Shown here: positions 40,896 through 50,208 of the stretch, one piece after another
How positions within the stretch are numbered: position 1 is the first letter of the stretch
How the letters are laid out: the number at the start of each line of letters is the position of its first letter
Origin: a bacterium
Lineage (GTDB): Bacteria > Hydrothermota > Tepidihabitantia > SM23-42 > JAOAFX01
NCBI GenBank assembly: GCA_036382775.1
Contig: DASVHD010000047.1
Location: forward strand, 27,673 to 91,672
Length of the DNA stretch: 64,000 bases
Reading direction: 5' to 3'
The notes under the pieces: generated by a model
Told to the model about the DNA's origin: nothing
Databases searched by the model: none
Seen by the model: the letters and a program-made list of their open reading frames with translations, nothing else
Position numbers and translations under genes: made by a program

Positions 40896-41736
40896 GAAGT
40901 TTGGTGAACGGATCGCCAAAATACCCCGGCAGATCATTTTTTTGCTGATCGCCGCCGCCGTTCTTTTGCCGTTGATCATCCCCGTCGGCCTGATGATCAA
41001 TGTGACACCCCAGACAAAAAAGATCTACGATGCGATAGAACAGCTCGACTCGACCTCCAAACCAGTCCTCATTTCGTGCGATTTTGACCCCCAGACAATG
41101 CCTGAGATCTATCCCATGCTCTTGGGTGTGCTGAGTCAATGTTTTTCCAGAAACGTGAAAGTATTAGTAATGGCACTATGGCCCCAGGGCGCGGGCATGG
41201 CTGAGCTGGGCATCAACGAAACGAACGCCTTGTTCAATAAAAAGTATGGTGAGGATTATGTTTTCCTCGGTTACAAAGCCGGCGGTGCAGCTGTAATCAT
41301 TGGTTTGGGTGATCGAATTAAGAACGTATTTCCATTGGACTATTATAATCGGCCGCTGGATTCCATACCACTGACTTCAAATCTTATTAACTATGATGAC
41401 CTCAGCCTGGTAATAAGCCTTTCTACAGGTGAACCGGGATTCAGACAGTGGCTATATTATGGCCAATCAAAATTCGGCATGAAAGTGGCAACCGGTGTTA
41501 CTGCCGTATCTGCAGCCGACGCATTTCCCTATTTGAACAGCGGCCAGCTCATCGGTATGTTCGGTGGCATGAAAGGCGCGGCTGAGTACGAAACCATGCT
41601 TGCCAAGAACGGCTACCGAATGCCCAACCAGAATGCAACCAAGGCGATGGACGCCCAATCTCTCGGCCATTTGTTCATAATACTGTTCATCATAGTCGGT
41701 AATGTCGGATTTTTTCTGATGAGGAGGCAGAAATGA
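40894..41736 (+). CDS. Membrane-anchored protein, unknown
   Basis: 280 residues. The N-terminal helix is IIFLLIAAAVLLPLIIPVGLM and the C-terminal helix is LFIILFIIVGNVGFFLM. The soluble middle has a PVLISCDFDPQTMPEIYPM strand-turn and a GGAAVIIGLGDRI segment. It may face the periplasm. It overlaps the next gene by 4 nt. Confidence 0.68.
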   Translation: MKFGERIAKIPRQIIFLLIAAAVLLPLIIPVGLMINVTPQTKKIYDAIEQLDSTSKPVLISCDFDPQTMPEIYPMLLGVLSQCFSRNVKVLVMALWPQGAGMAELGINETNALFNKKYGEDYVFLGYKAGGAAVIIGLGDRIKNVFPLDYYNRPLDSIPLTSNLINYDDLSLVISLSTGEPGFRQWLYYGQSKFGMKVATGVTAVSAADAFPYLNSGQLIGMFGGMKGAAEYETMLAKNGYRMPNQNATKAMDAQSLGHLFIILFIIVGNVGFFLMRRQK

Positions 41737-42362
41737 ACATAGCAACGAGTCCCTGGGTATGGCTATCGGCGTTTCTGACACTCAGCATCTTTTCATTTCT
41801 CTACCGTGATAATCCTTTCTACCGCTTTGCCGAACACCTCTTTGTCGGTTTGTCAGCCGGTTACCTGATCGCCCTATCATACCACAACACGGTTTTCCCC
41901 AACCTTGTCGTACCCCTGTTCCAGCAAGGAAAACTCTGGTTTATTATTCCCCTGGCCCTGGGCCTGCTCTACATAACGCGCTTTATCCCGCGGATCGGTT
42001 TTTTGGTCCGCATCCCCATCGCGTTCATCATGGGCTGGGGTTCTGGAGTGGCGATCCCCGCTTATTTACAGACCGATATCATCAAACAGATCCAGGGAAC
42101 GATCCTGATCCGGTCAAGTTTTATTCGGTGGGACACCGCGCTTTGGACGATCATGGTATTCCTTGGCACCGCCGCTACTTTGATTTATTTCTTCTTCAGT
42201 CGCGAACGCAAGGGCATTTTTAAAGTCGCTTCTAATACCGGTATTATATTTCTTATGCTCGGCTTCGGTGCGAGTTTCGGCTATACGGTGATGGCGCGGA
42301 TCAGCCTTCTGATCGGAAGGCTGCAGTTCCTGCTCGGGGATTGGCTGGGGATCATAAAATAA
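41733..42362 (+). CDS. Polytopic membrane protein, unknown
   Basis: 209 residues, six probable helices, with basic loops (RERKGIFK). The ATG overlaps the preceding stop. It ends the SLBB/DUF6754-type cluster. Nothing suggests transport motifs. Confidence 0.7.
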   Translation: MNIATSPWVWLSAFLTLSIFSFLYRDNPFYRFAEHLFVGLSAGYLIALSYHNTVFPNLVVPLFQQGKLWFIIPLALGLLYITRFIPRIGFLVRIPIAFIMGWGSGVAIPAYLQTDIIKQIQGTILIRSSFIRWDTALWTIMVFLGTAATLIYFFFSRERKGIFKVASNTGIIFLMLGFGASFGYTVMARISLLIGRLQFLLGDWLGIIK

Positions 42363-42418
42363 AAAGGAGTTTATTTGGTTTGTCTGGTCTTTTTGGTCTA
42401 AGCCAAATGACATGATGC

Positions 42419-42518
42419 CTGTCATCCTGAACGCAGCGCCATGGTCCACCAAGACGTGTGGTGGGAAGGATCTAAGATTCTTCGAGTTTCTACGAAACTC
42501 TCAGAACGACAGTGACAT
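42419..42518. repeat. MITE-like palindromic repeat
   Basis: TGTCATCCTGAACG at one end and CAGAACGACAGTGACA at the other are imperfect inverted ends. Hairpins TCCACCA/TGGTGGGA and GAGTTTC/GAAACTC lie inside. The wording (TCATCCTGAACG...AAGGATCTAAGATTC) is that of an interspersed element seen in many environmental bacteria. It lies in the gap between convergent genes. Confidence 0.75.
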
Positions 42519-42543
42519 ATGCTAAATAGACTGGCGAGACAAG

Positions 42544-43377
42544 CTATATTAGTTTTCTTATCTTCTTCACCAACGGCAAGGCACCGGAGTATTTGCCGAT
42601 GGGAATAATATAAAACCCGTCAACTAGATCTTTTATCTTCTGGGCAGTTTCAAAGAGCAGTTCTGTTTCATCTTTTTCCTCAATGTATTTAATATAATTA
42701 TAAGGGATGCCCAGGAATTTCATCAGAGAAAAAGCCCTTTTCTTCGTATACAGGAAGGAAAGACCGGCGATTATCTTTGCCTTAATATAGCGCGATCGGA
42801 ATTCTCTCAGGATTTTAACGAAATTATCGGGATCAAAAACCGGCTGCGTAAAGAAAACCTCTGCCCCGCTATGATACTTTTCGCTTACCTTTAGGAATTC
42901 GCCTTGAAGGTTCGGAACATTGGGATTGAAACCCGCGCATAAGCAAAAATCGAGTGGCTGGATCGCCCGGCGCGCCGAAGTGATCCCGTTCCTCAGATTG
43001 TTCGCGATTTCCAGCAGTTTCGCGCCATTAAGATCGAACATACTCCGGCCTTCGACCGGGCTGTCGCCGGTAACACAAAGGATGTTCTGAATACCCAGAG
43101 CATGAGCGCCCAACAGCTGGCTTTCAAAGATCAGTAAAGTGTAGTGGCGCGCTACAAAGTGCGGTATGGTTTCGACTTGAAGTTTATCTTGAATGATATG
43201 CCCAAAACACAGGGAATCCGGGCGCAATTTGCCCAATGGATTGGATGGAATGTTAATTGCGTCAATATGCTCCTTTAGCGGCTCGAGTTCGGTAATCATG
43301 GTTCGGGTGTCGGTGCTGACCGGAAGCAGAACTTCAAGGGTGATTATTTTGCTTTTCTGTATTTTATCGCGCAGCAT
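42544..43377 (-). CDS. metF: Methylenetetrahydrofolate reductase
   Basis: 277 residues. A TIM-barrel MetF pattern with ITLEVLLPVSTD at the N-terminus, NILCVTGDSPV in the middle (folate/FAD region) and FFTQPVFDPDNF. It reduces methylene-THF to methyl-THF, which MetH uses. It is 37 nt behind metH on the same strand. Confidence 0.88.
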   Translation of the reverse strand: MLRDKIQKSKIITLEVLLPVSTDTRTMITELEPLKEHIDAINIPSNPLGKLRPDSLCFGHIIQDKLQVETIPHFVARHYTLLIFESQLLGAHALGIQNILCVTGDSPVEGRSMFDLNGAKLLEIANNLRNGITSARRAIQPLDFCLCAGFNPNVPNLQGEFLKVSEKYHSGAEVFFTQPVFDPDNFVKILREFRSRYIKAKIIAGLSFLYTKKRAFSLMKFLGIPYNYIKYIEEKDETELLFETAQKIKDLVDGFYIIPIGKYSGALPLVKKIRKLI

Positions 43378-43413
43378 TGTGCTCGCCTTTTATCCGCGGG
43401 TCGATCCTGCCCG

Positions 43414-45816
43414 CTATCCCTTCATCACCTTCTGGATTTTTCCAACGATCTTCAACCCTGCCATTGCGCTTTTCGCTGCGCCAAAAGCGCCGATCTGCCT
43501 GGCATAGGCATCGCTCACATTGGGTCCGCCAATAATTACCTTGATCTTCAATCTATTCCTGCGCAACTCTTCGATCACGCGTGCCATTTCCGGCATCGTG
43601 GTCGTGAGCAATGCGCTCAGTCCCAAAGCGCACGGCCGATGCTGCCTGACCGCGCTGATTATCCTGTCTGCGGTGACATCTTTTCCCAAATCAATGACTT
43701 TGTAGCCTGCCGATTCGAATACCATAGCCGCGATATTCTTGCCGATGTCGTGAATATCGCCCTTTACTGTCGCCAGTACTATAGAATGTTTGAACGCTGT
43801 CTTCGGCAGCGACTTTTTCACCACATCCAGTGCGCGCTTGGCGGCATCGGCGGACCGCAAAAGGTCGGGAACAAAAAATATTCCCTTTTCATAACGATCG
43901 CCTACCGTTTGCAGCGCCTTGATCACGTGCTCATCGATTATCTCCCTGGACTTAACTCCTCGTTTGATAAGATCTTTGACCTGCCTGATCGATTCTGCAC
44001 CATCGCCTTCGACTACCGCCGTGATCAGCGATCGGCCCGCAATACTTGCCGCCGTCTGGCCAACCGTTTGTCGCGCGACCAGTCTTCCCTTTGTTATCGA
44101 TTCAGTCACGTCGGTCAGCCGGGGTACGGCGTTGATATATTTAATCGCATTGCCGCCGATCAGGGCTTGAACTGCGATCACCGTGTTCATAACGGGCTCA
44201 TTTTCCGTGTTCAGAATCAAGAAATCAATACCGCTCCGGATGGCTTCATGAGCCATGACCGCGTTAAGCCAGTGTCTCCGGGGCAGGCCAAAAGAGATAT
44301 TGGATATTCCGAGAATAGTCTTCAGTCTCCGCCGTGATAACACCTGGACCGTATGCAGGGTATGCTTTACCTGAACCGGGTCGGTTGCCAATGAAAACAC
44401 CAGCGGATCAAAGATCACGTCTTCCCGTCTAAAACCGTTTTGCAGGGCGATCTTCAGTGCCAACCGCACATTTTTCATGCGTTCAGAGTGGGTTTTAGGG
44501 ATCGTAGTACCAACCAGTGAAATAACGGCTTTGAATCCGTAGTACCTGAGCATGGGCAACCATAAACGCAGTTCTTTTTCACGGGCCGGGACCGAATTGA
44601 AAACACCGATACCCGGATACCTGGAAATCACCGCTCGAGCTGCTGCGTAATCCTGAGTGTCGATGAAAAGTGGTAGGGATGAGGCAGCTGACACCGCGTA
44701 GACCGCTTCTTGAAGATTTTCCTTTTCATTGCCGCCGGCAATGAACGCGTTGACATCGAGAGCCGCGGCACCGGTCCCTTCCTGGGCGGCCGCCTCAGCT
44801 CCATATATCTTGAAATCACGATGCGCAATGCTCTCTCGCAGCGACTTGCGACCCGAGGGATTCAGCCGTTCGCCAACGATATATGTTTTACCATCTTCGA
44901 AACTGACTGATGCGCGCGCCGAACACAGCGCGAATCGTTTACGAATCCCGATTCTTGGCGTCAACCCGACGGCACAGCGGTCTTTGATCTTTTTTATGTA
45001 ATCGGGATCCGTGCCGCAACAACCGCCGATAACACGGGCACCGGCGCGGATGTAGCGCTCGCAATAAGATGCCAGTTTGCCGCCGCTCAACGTTTGTTTG
45101 ACCTTATTGCCGACGATGCGCACGCGTCCGGCGTTAGGTTTAGCCATAAGCGGTACGTCGGTATAGTGCCTCATTTTTTCAAGCGCGCACAGAAGCGTAT
45201 CCGGCGCTGTGCAGTTAATTCCGATCGCCGCGGCACCGAGTCCGTCAAAGAGTACGGCGAATGATTCCGGCGATTCACCCATGACAGTATGACCGTTTTC
45301 TTCAAGGCTGATGCTGATCAGGATGTATTTGAAGTAATTACGGGCGGCGATAAAAGCGGCTTTCGCCTCGACCAGTGAAGTGAAGGTCTCGAGACAGACC
45401 GTATCCAAGCCGCATGATCGATAGATCGCGAACAACTCGCAATAGCGGGTAATGGTTTTTTCAAAAGAGATCTTTCCGTAGGGCACCAACAACTCTCCGA
45501 ATGGCGATACATCGGCGACGACCGCCGCCCTGGTGCCGGCGGCCGTACGGGCAATGCTGACACCGGCTGCGATCACTTTGCGCAAAACCGGCATCGCGTA
45601 GTAACCCTGGTGCGCGCTGAAAGTATTGGTCAGGATCATCTGGGAACCGGCGGCCACATATGCGGCATGCAGGCTGCGCACGGCCCCGGGACGGCGCAGG
45701 TTCAGAATTGAAGGCGATTCGCCGGGTTTTAGCCCTTGGGCAAGCAAATTTGTGCCCATCGCGCCGTCAAAAATGAGCACTTTTTGCGTTTTTAACAGTC
45801 CCGATGCCGTTGCCAT
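43414..45816 (-). CDS. metH: Cobalamin-dependent methionine synthase lacking reactivation domain
   Basis: 800 residues from the ATG at 45816. The longer frame would be promoter sequence. Homocysteine domain with GAMGTNLLA, INCTAP and GGCCGTDP zinc cysteines. Pterin domain with VGERLNPSGRKS and NISFGLP. Then the cap and B12 domain with DIHDIGKN (His ligand of cobalt). It ends ~30 residues after the B12 fold, so the AdoMet reactivation domain is absent and must be supplied separately or replaced. Confidence 0.92.
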   Translation of the reverse strand: MATASGLLKTQKVLIFDGAMGTNLLAQGLKPGESPSILNLRRPGAVRSLHAAYVAAGSQMILTNTFSAHQGYYAMPVLRKVIAAGVSIARTAAGTRAAVVADVSPFGELLVPYGKISFEKTITRYCELFAIYRSCGLDTVCLETFTSLVEAKAAFIAARNYFKYILISISLEENGHTVMGESPESFAVLFDGLGAAAIGINCTAPDTLLCALEKMRHYTDVPLMAKPNAGRVRIVGNKVKQTLSGGKLASYCERYIRAGARVIGGCCGTDPDYIKKIKDRCAVGLTPRIGIRKRFALCSARASVSFEDGKTYIVGERLNPSGRKSLRESIAHRDFKIYGAEAAAQEGTGAAALDVNAFIAGGNEKENLQEAVYAVSAASSLPLFIDTQDYAAARAVISRYPGIGVFNSVPAREKELRLWLPMLRYYGFKAVISLVGTTIPKTHSERMKNVRLALKIALQNGFRREDVIFDPLVFSLATDPVQVKHTLHTVQVLSRRRLKTILGISNISFGLPRRHWLNAVMAHEAIRSGIDFLILNTENEPVMNTVIAVQALIGGNAIKYINAVPRLTDVTESITKGRLVARQTVGQTAASIAGRSLITAVVEGDGAESIRQVKDLIKRGVKSREIIDEHVIKALQTVGDRYEKGIFFVPDLLRSADAAKRALDVVKKSLPKTAFKHSIVLATVKGDIHDIGKNIAAMVFESAGYKVIDLGKDVTADRIISAVRQHRPCALGLSALLTTTMPEMARVIEELRRNRLKIKVIIGGPNVSDAYARQIGAFGAAKSAMAGLKIVGKIQKVMKG

Positions 45817-45823
45817 GGCATTA

Positions 45824-45851
45824 ATTCTATGCCTTTTTTCCTCCAAGTCAA
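45824..45851 (-). promoter_or_regulatory. Leaderless promoter of metH-metF
   Basis: Minus strand TTGACT (45851-45846), 16 bp, TAGAAT (45829-45824). The ATG begins 8 nt beyond the -10, at the expected +1. Confidence 0.8.
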
Positions 45852-45932
45852 TGGTGCCGCCCTCGGAGATGAGTAGACTTAATGCTCCCTAAAAACAGTG
45901 ACTGCTCATTGATAACGCGATATCTTCCGATA

Positions 45933-45960
45933 TTGACATACGGGCGTTTTTGGTTATATT
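45933..45960 (+). promoter_or_regulatory. Leaderless promoter of the glmU-like operon
   Basis: TTGACA (45933-45938), 16 bp, TATATT (45955-45960). The GTG at 45966 lies 6 nt past the -10. Confidence 0.8.
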
Positions 45961-45965
45961 TTATT

Positions 45966-46946
45966 GTGCCCACAGAGGACAGAGGTTGTAAGGACAAAAA
46001 ATTCACTACCATCATACTGGCCGCCGGTGCCGGCAAAAGAATGTTCTCCCCGGTTCCCAAGATCCTCCATACAATTCTCGGTAAACCGATCATCGAATTC
46101 GTCGTTGAAATCGCCGAACGGATCGGCAGTGACCAGATCGTGCTTGTCGTCGGAAAACAAAAAAGTGAGGTTTCAAAGATCATTGGCAAACGCGTGACTT
46201 ACGCTGTCCAACCAGTACCTTTAGGCACTGGTGATGCCGCGAGAATCGGACTGGCGCACGCGCGCCAGAGATCGGTCTTGATCCTATCAGGTGACGCTCC
46301 GGGCATCAAACCCGATACGCTGTGCCAGATGATATCGTTCCACGATCTTAAAAAAGCAGCGCTGACCGTGCTGACCTGCGCTTTAAACGACCCCGGCAGG
46401 TACGGGCGGATCGTGCGCGATCGTCGCAACCGGTTAAAAGAGATCGTTGAGCACAGTGACGCCACGCTAGTTCAAAAAAGGATCAGGGAGATAAACAGCG
46501 GCATGTACTTCGGACAGAAATCCGCGATGGCACGGGCAGTGGCTATGCTTACCGACCGCAACCGGCAGGCTGAATTCTACCTTACCGATATTGTCCGGCG
46601 CCTGATTGCGGCAGGGAAAACCGTGGTCGGTTACAAAACCGAGAATGAAGAAGAGATCCACGGCATCAACTCGCGTGTCGACATGGCGCGCCTGCGCGGT
46701 TACATCAAGCAGCGCTGGTTCGAGGAACTGATGCAACGTGGAGTTCACATCGAGGATCCGGATACGACTCAGATCGACCTGAGTGTCAAGATCGGGAGAT
46801 TTGTCCACATCAGGCCGTACACTATGCTCGAAGGCACCACGGTTATCGCGAACCATGCCGTCATTGGACCGTATGTTTGGATAAAAAACGACAAGCGCAT
46901 GCCGTTTAAGGGACAAAATGGTCGGTCACGGCGTCACGGTTCATGA
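45966..46946 (+). CDS. GlmU-like UDP-sugar pyrophosphorylase, acetyltransferase part missing
   Basis: 326 residues from GTG. The nucleotidyltransferase motif is LAAGAGKRMFSPVPK and PLGTGDAA, GRIVRD and EINSGMYF are as in GlmU. The hexapeptide-repeat domain begins (KIGRFVHIRPYTMLEG) but stops after about two coils. It should make UDP-GlcNAc from GlcNAc-1-P and UTP, with the acetyltransferase elsewhere. It overlaps the next gene by 4 nt. Confidence 0.83.
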   Translation: MPTEDRGCKDKKFTTIILAAGAGKRMFSPVPKILHTILGKPIIEFVVEIAERIGSDQIVLVVGKQKSEVSKIIGKRVTYAVQPVPLGTGDAARIGLAHARQRSVLILSGDAPGIKPDTLCQMISFHDLKKAALTVLTCALNDPGRYGRIVRDRRNRLKEIVEHSDATLVQKRIREINSGMYFGQKSAMARAVAMLTDRNRQAEFYLTDIVRRLIAAGKTVVGYKTENEEEIHGINSRVDMARLRGYIKQRWFEELMQRGVHIEDPDTTQIDLSVKIGRFVHIRPYTMLEGTTVIANHAVIGPYVWIKNDKRMPFKGQNGRSRRHGS

Positions 46947-47413
46947 ACGAAATAACGCGCCACGCGAAATTTTGCGGTCGGATGCTCAAATTTAACGGCG
47001 GGAAGGCGGGGCTCTATATCCTCATCGCCGTCCTGCTGCTGTTTTCATTATCCGTGGTCGTCGTACGCCAAAACCGGGAATCCCCGGAGGATACATTTAA
47101 GAAAAACAGCCAGTTACGGATCGAGGTTCTCAATGGATGCGGGATCGAACGGCTTGCCCTTAAGGTTACCGATATACTGCGTGAACAGGGTTTCAATGTC
47201 GTGAAGATCGGCAATACCAGCGGCGAAGCCCACCAGGAAACGGTCGTCATCGAGCGCAGCAGCGAGAACATGGAACACGCGAAGTACTTCAGCCGCCGTA
47301 TTGGCTGCGCTAATACCGGCAAAGACGTGGACCCGGTGCTCTATATCGATATAACGCTGATCCTGGGTCAGGATTATCAAAAATTATTCCCCGATGTCGC
47401 CAAAAAGTTCTAA
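46943..47413 (+). CDS. Membrane-anchored LytR_C-domain protein
   Basis: 156 residues. One helix (GLYILIAVLLLFSLSVVVV, ~22-41) then the LytR C-terminal fold starting LRIEVLNGCGIERLALKVTD. The LytR_C fold is found in cell-wall glycopolymer ligases but also alone. The catalytic LCP domain is absent. It is in an operon with rsfS and argS. Confidence 0.78.
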   Translation: MNEITRHAKFCGRMLKFNGGKAGLYILIAVLLLFSLSVVVVRQNRESPEDTFKKNSQLRIEVLNGCGIERLALKVTDILREQGFNVVKIGNTSGEAHQETVVIERSSENMEHAKYFSRRIGCANTGKDVDPVLYIDITLILGQDYQKLFPDVAKKF

Positions 47414-47759
47414 GAAAGCAGCACCCACACAGGCGCTGGACCTGGCGAAAAAGCTGGCGGCCCTGCTGGCCGACAAAAAGGGCAGCCGGATCGTCATCTT
47501 CGATCTCAGAACGATATCGCCGATAACGGATTATTTCGTGATCGTTGACGGCTTGTCCGTTGTTCATAACCGAACGCTTGCCGATCATTTGATCAGCTGC
47601 GAGAAACCGGACCATATCGAAGGTATGGATTCCGGATCATGGGTTCTGCTCGATTACATCGATGTTGTCGTCCACATCTTTTTGGCCGAGACGCGGGTGT
47701 TCTATGGGCTTGAAAGATTATGGGGCGATGCCCCGCATATTGCGATCGAAGATGATTAG
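47394..47759 (+). CDS. rsfS: Ribosomal silencing factor RsfS
   Basis: 121 residues. The core DLRTISPITDYFVIVDGLS and a later WVLLDYIDVVVHIF are diagnostic. It binds uL14 and blocks subunit joining under starvation. It overlaps both neighbours (20 and 8 nt). The N-terminus is Lys/Ala-rich. Confidence 0.9.
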   Translation: MSPKSSKKAAPTQALDLAKKLAALLADKKGSRIVIFDLRTISPITDYFVIVDGLSVVHNRTLADHLISCEKPDHIEGMDSGSWVLLDYIDVVVHIFLAETRVFYGLERLWGDAPHIAIEDD

Positions 47760-49335
47760 GGACGAAATAAAAAAGGTCCTCGAACAGGTGGTGGCCGGCG
47801 AAGAGTTTTTCATCGATTACGTTCCCAAGGGTAAAGCGGGCGATGTGTCCACTAACGTCGCCATGAAGATCGCGGCGCGCGATGGCGGCGATCCGATGCA
47901 GGTAGCGCAGTCGATCGCATCCCGTATCCAACAAGGAAATGATGCTATTATCGAACGAGTCATCGTCTACCCTCCCGGGTATATCAATATGACCTTAACC
48001 GCCGATTACCTGATCAAATGTTTTCGGGAAAGTGACCGTGCCCAGACCCGCGGCCAGCGTTTAAAAGTTTTAGTCGAGTTCGTCAGCGCAAACCCGACCG
48101 GACCGATCAACATCGTGAGCGCCCGGGCAGCCGCTTTTGGCGATTCTCTGATCAAGATCCTCAACGCGTTCGCCTTCGACGCCCAGGCAGAGTACTATGT
48201 CAATGACAGCGGCCGACAGATCGAGCTGCTTGCCGTCAGCGTCGAACAGCGAATGATGGAACTTGCGGGTAAGCCTATGCAGATACCGGATGACGGATAT
48301 CACGGGACCTACCTTATTGATGTGGCGAAACAGGCCGTAGAAAAAGGACTGACGCAGCACGATGACATCAAAAAATTCGCCCTTGAGTACTTTGTGGAGA
48401 ACCACCAGCATACCCTGCGTTCGTTCGGGGTCACGTTCGACTACTGGAAACGTGAATCGGTGGTTCGTGAGCATGGAGCCGTAGAACAGGTCTTAAAATC
48501 CCTGAAAGACAAGGATCTGACCTTTGAACAGGAAGGAGCGCTGTATTTCAGGTCGACCAAGTTTGAGGATAAGCGCGACCGGGTGATCGTCACCAGCGAT
48601 GGCCGTTACACCTACCTCCTTCCCGATATCGCTTATCATCTGGACAAGATCAAACGCGGTTACGACCGGCTGATCACGGTGCTGGGACCGGATCATGCAG
48701 GCCAAGTGCCCAGCTTGATCGGCGGGATCCAGGCTTTTGGCCACCCGCGCGACATCCTGAAGGTGATTATTGTCCAGCAAGTAAAGCTGAAAAAAGACGG
48801 GATCGCCGTGACGATGTCAAAACGGGCTGGGACGTTCACTGCTCTGAACGAGCTGCTGGAGAAGATCCCAACCGACGTTGCCCGGTTCTTTTTCCTCATG
48901 CGTTCCTGCTCGCAGCATCTTGATTTTGACCTGGACCTGGCAATGAAGGATTCTGAGGAAAATCCGGTCTATTATGTCCAGTACGCCCACGCGCGTATCC
49001 AGAGCATAATCGCGCATGCCGAAAAGAGATCTACTTCGCTTGCTGCCGATGTCGATCTCTCGGTACTGCGGGAAACCGAGGAAATGGCATTGATTAAACA
49101 TGCCGTTAGATTCCCCGAGATAATCGAGGACGCGGTACGCAATCTCGATCCTTACCCCATCACTTATTATCTTATCGAATTAGCTCGTTTGTTTCACGCT
49201 TTTTACCAAAAACATCGTGTGGTCTGCGATGAAGAGAGCCTGGCCCAGGCCCGTCTTTATCTGGTGCAACGCACGGCACTGGTGATAAAGAAGGGGCTCG
49301 AGCTGCTTGGTGTTTCATGTCCGGATCACATGTAA
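47752..49335 (+). CDS. argS: Arginyl-tRNA synthetase with altered HIGH motif
   Basis: 527 residues from the ATG overlapping rsfS. It has an N-terminal Add1 domain, then EFVSANPTGP followed by NIVS (120-123) where class I enzymes carry HIGH. The KMSK loop reads TMSKRAG. The anticodon-binding DALR domain closes the protein (YYLIELARLFHAFYQKH). It is normal in length, and no frameshift is seen. Confidence 0.9.
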   Translation: MIRDEIKKVLEQVVAGEEFFIDYVPKGKAGDVSTNVAMKIAARDGGDPMQVAQSIASRIQQGNDAIIERVIVYPPGYINMTLTADYLIKCFRESDRAQTRGQRLKVLVEFVSANPTGPINIVSARAAAFGDSLIKILNAFAFDAQAEYYVNDSGRQIELLAVSVEQRMMELAGKPMQIPDDGYHGTYLIDVAKQAVEKGLTQHDDIKKFALEYFVENHQHTLRSFGVTFDYWKRESVVREHGAVEQVLKSLKDKDLTFEQEGALYFRSTKFEDKRDRVIVTSDGRYTYLLPDIAYHLDKIKRGYDRLITVLGPDHAGQVPSLIGGIQAFGHPRDILKVIIVQQVKLKKDGIAVTMSKRAGTFTALNELLEKIPTDVARFFFLMRSCSQHLDFDLDLAMKDSEENPVYYVQYAHARIQSIIAHAEKRSTSLAADVDLSVLRETEEMALIKHAVRFPEIIEDAVRNLDPYPITYYLIELARLFHAFYQKHRVVCDEESLAQARLYLVQRTALVIKKGLELLGVSCPDHM

Positions 49336-49359
49336 GGCAGTCAAAAAAGGAGATCACTG

Positions 49360-49827
49360 ATGAATCTTACAAGTCTTCTTACGAAAGACCGTATCAATCT
49401 GGATCTTAAACCAGGCAAAAAAGATGACGTGATAAAAGACCTGGTATATTCGATAAAAAAAGCAGCCGATGCGGAACTGATAGTCTCCACGCTGCTGAAG
49501 CGCGAAGAACTTGGCTCGACCGGTATCGGCAAAGGGATCGCGATCCCCCACTGCCGGTCCCTGGTTGTCGATAAACTTGAGATATCGATCGGCCGAACTA
49601 CTAAGCCGATCAATTATAACGCTATCGATAAAAAAGGAGTGTCCCTGCTGTTCCTTATCATCGCGCCGCCCCAGGACCCTGGGAACCAGTACCTCTTGAC
49701 ACTAGGTAAGGTTGTGCAGATCGCCAAGGAAATAACGAAGAACAACCTTATCTATAAACCCGCCACGCAGGAGGAATTTATAACGATGATCAACACCATC
49801 GAGAAAGACATCGGCAATAGGAGGTAG
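49360..49827 (+). CDS. PTS EIIA type-2 domain protein (PtsN/FruA-like)
   Basis: 155 residues. GIAIPHCRS contains the phospho-accepting His (~69). The surrounding strands (LLFLIIAPPQDPGNQYL) are typical of EIIA-Fru/Ntr. No EIIB/EIIC or HPr genes are in the window, so a regulatory rather than sugar-import role is likely. The RBS is AAAAAGGAGATCACTG. Confidence 0.87.
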   Translation: MNLTSLLTKDRINLDLKPGKKDDVIKDLVYSIKKAADAELIVSTLLKREELGSTGIGKGIAIPHCRSLVVDKLEISIGRTTKPINYNAIDKKGVSLLFLIIAPPQDPGNQYLLTLGKVVQIAKEITKNNLIYKPATQEEFITMINTIEKDIGNRR

Positions 49828-49828
49828 C

Positions 49829-50170
49829 ATGTCGCACGTCACCGAGATGCACTTGAAATTGCTCTTTGATCTGGATAACCTGATCGCGGATATGGATGAA
49901 CCGGCGTATAAAAAAATCGGGTTCAAGATCGAAGACGAAGCCAGTGTAACTCTCATTGAAACGAGAAATGAAATACTGAAAAAGATCCCGCGAGAACTAG
50001 CGGAGACTTATGAACGCTTGAAAAAACGCTACTCACGGGCTATCGCGCCGGTTGAGAACGGGTTTTGTTTCGGTTGTTTTCAGAAACTACCCACTGAGAT
50101 GACCACCAAGAGGGATGAGATCCTGAATTGCCCTAATTGTGGTCGGATATTATACTGGCGAAAAAAGTAG
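49829..50170 (+). CDS. C4 zinc-ribbon coiled-coil protein
   Basis: 113 residues. The helical N-terminal ~75 residues end in a zinc ribbon CFGC...CPNCGRILYW. The type matches the CT398-like/zf-RING_7 C-terminal region, but it is shorter. It begins 1 nt after the EIIA gene stop. Confidence 0.78.
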   Translation: MSHVTEMHLKLLFDLDNLIADMDEPAYKKIGFKIEDEASVTLIETRNEILKKIPRELAETYERLKKRYSRAIAPVENGFCFGCFQKLPTEMTTKRDEILNCPNCGRILYWRKK

Positions 50171-50208
50171 CCATAACCTGCGGTCTTTTACGATAAGGAC
50201 CGTAACCC

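Noticed and set aside
40553..40897. Possible protein made of MKPLTGQP repeats
   Set aside because: The frame is built from direct repeats and a REP-like palindrome with stray ribosome sites. It is better explained as repeat DNA.
45816..45846. Ten-residue longer N-terminus for MetH
   Set aside because: These codons coincide exactly with the -35/-10 promoter, and the domain starts normally at 45816.
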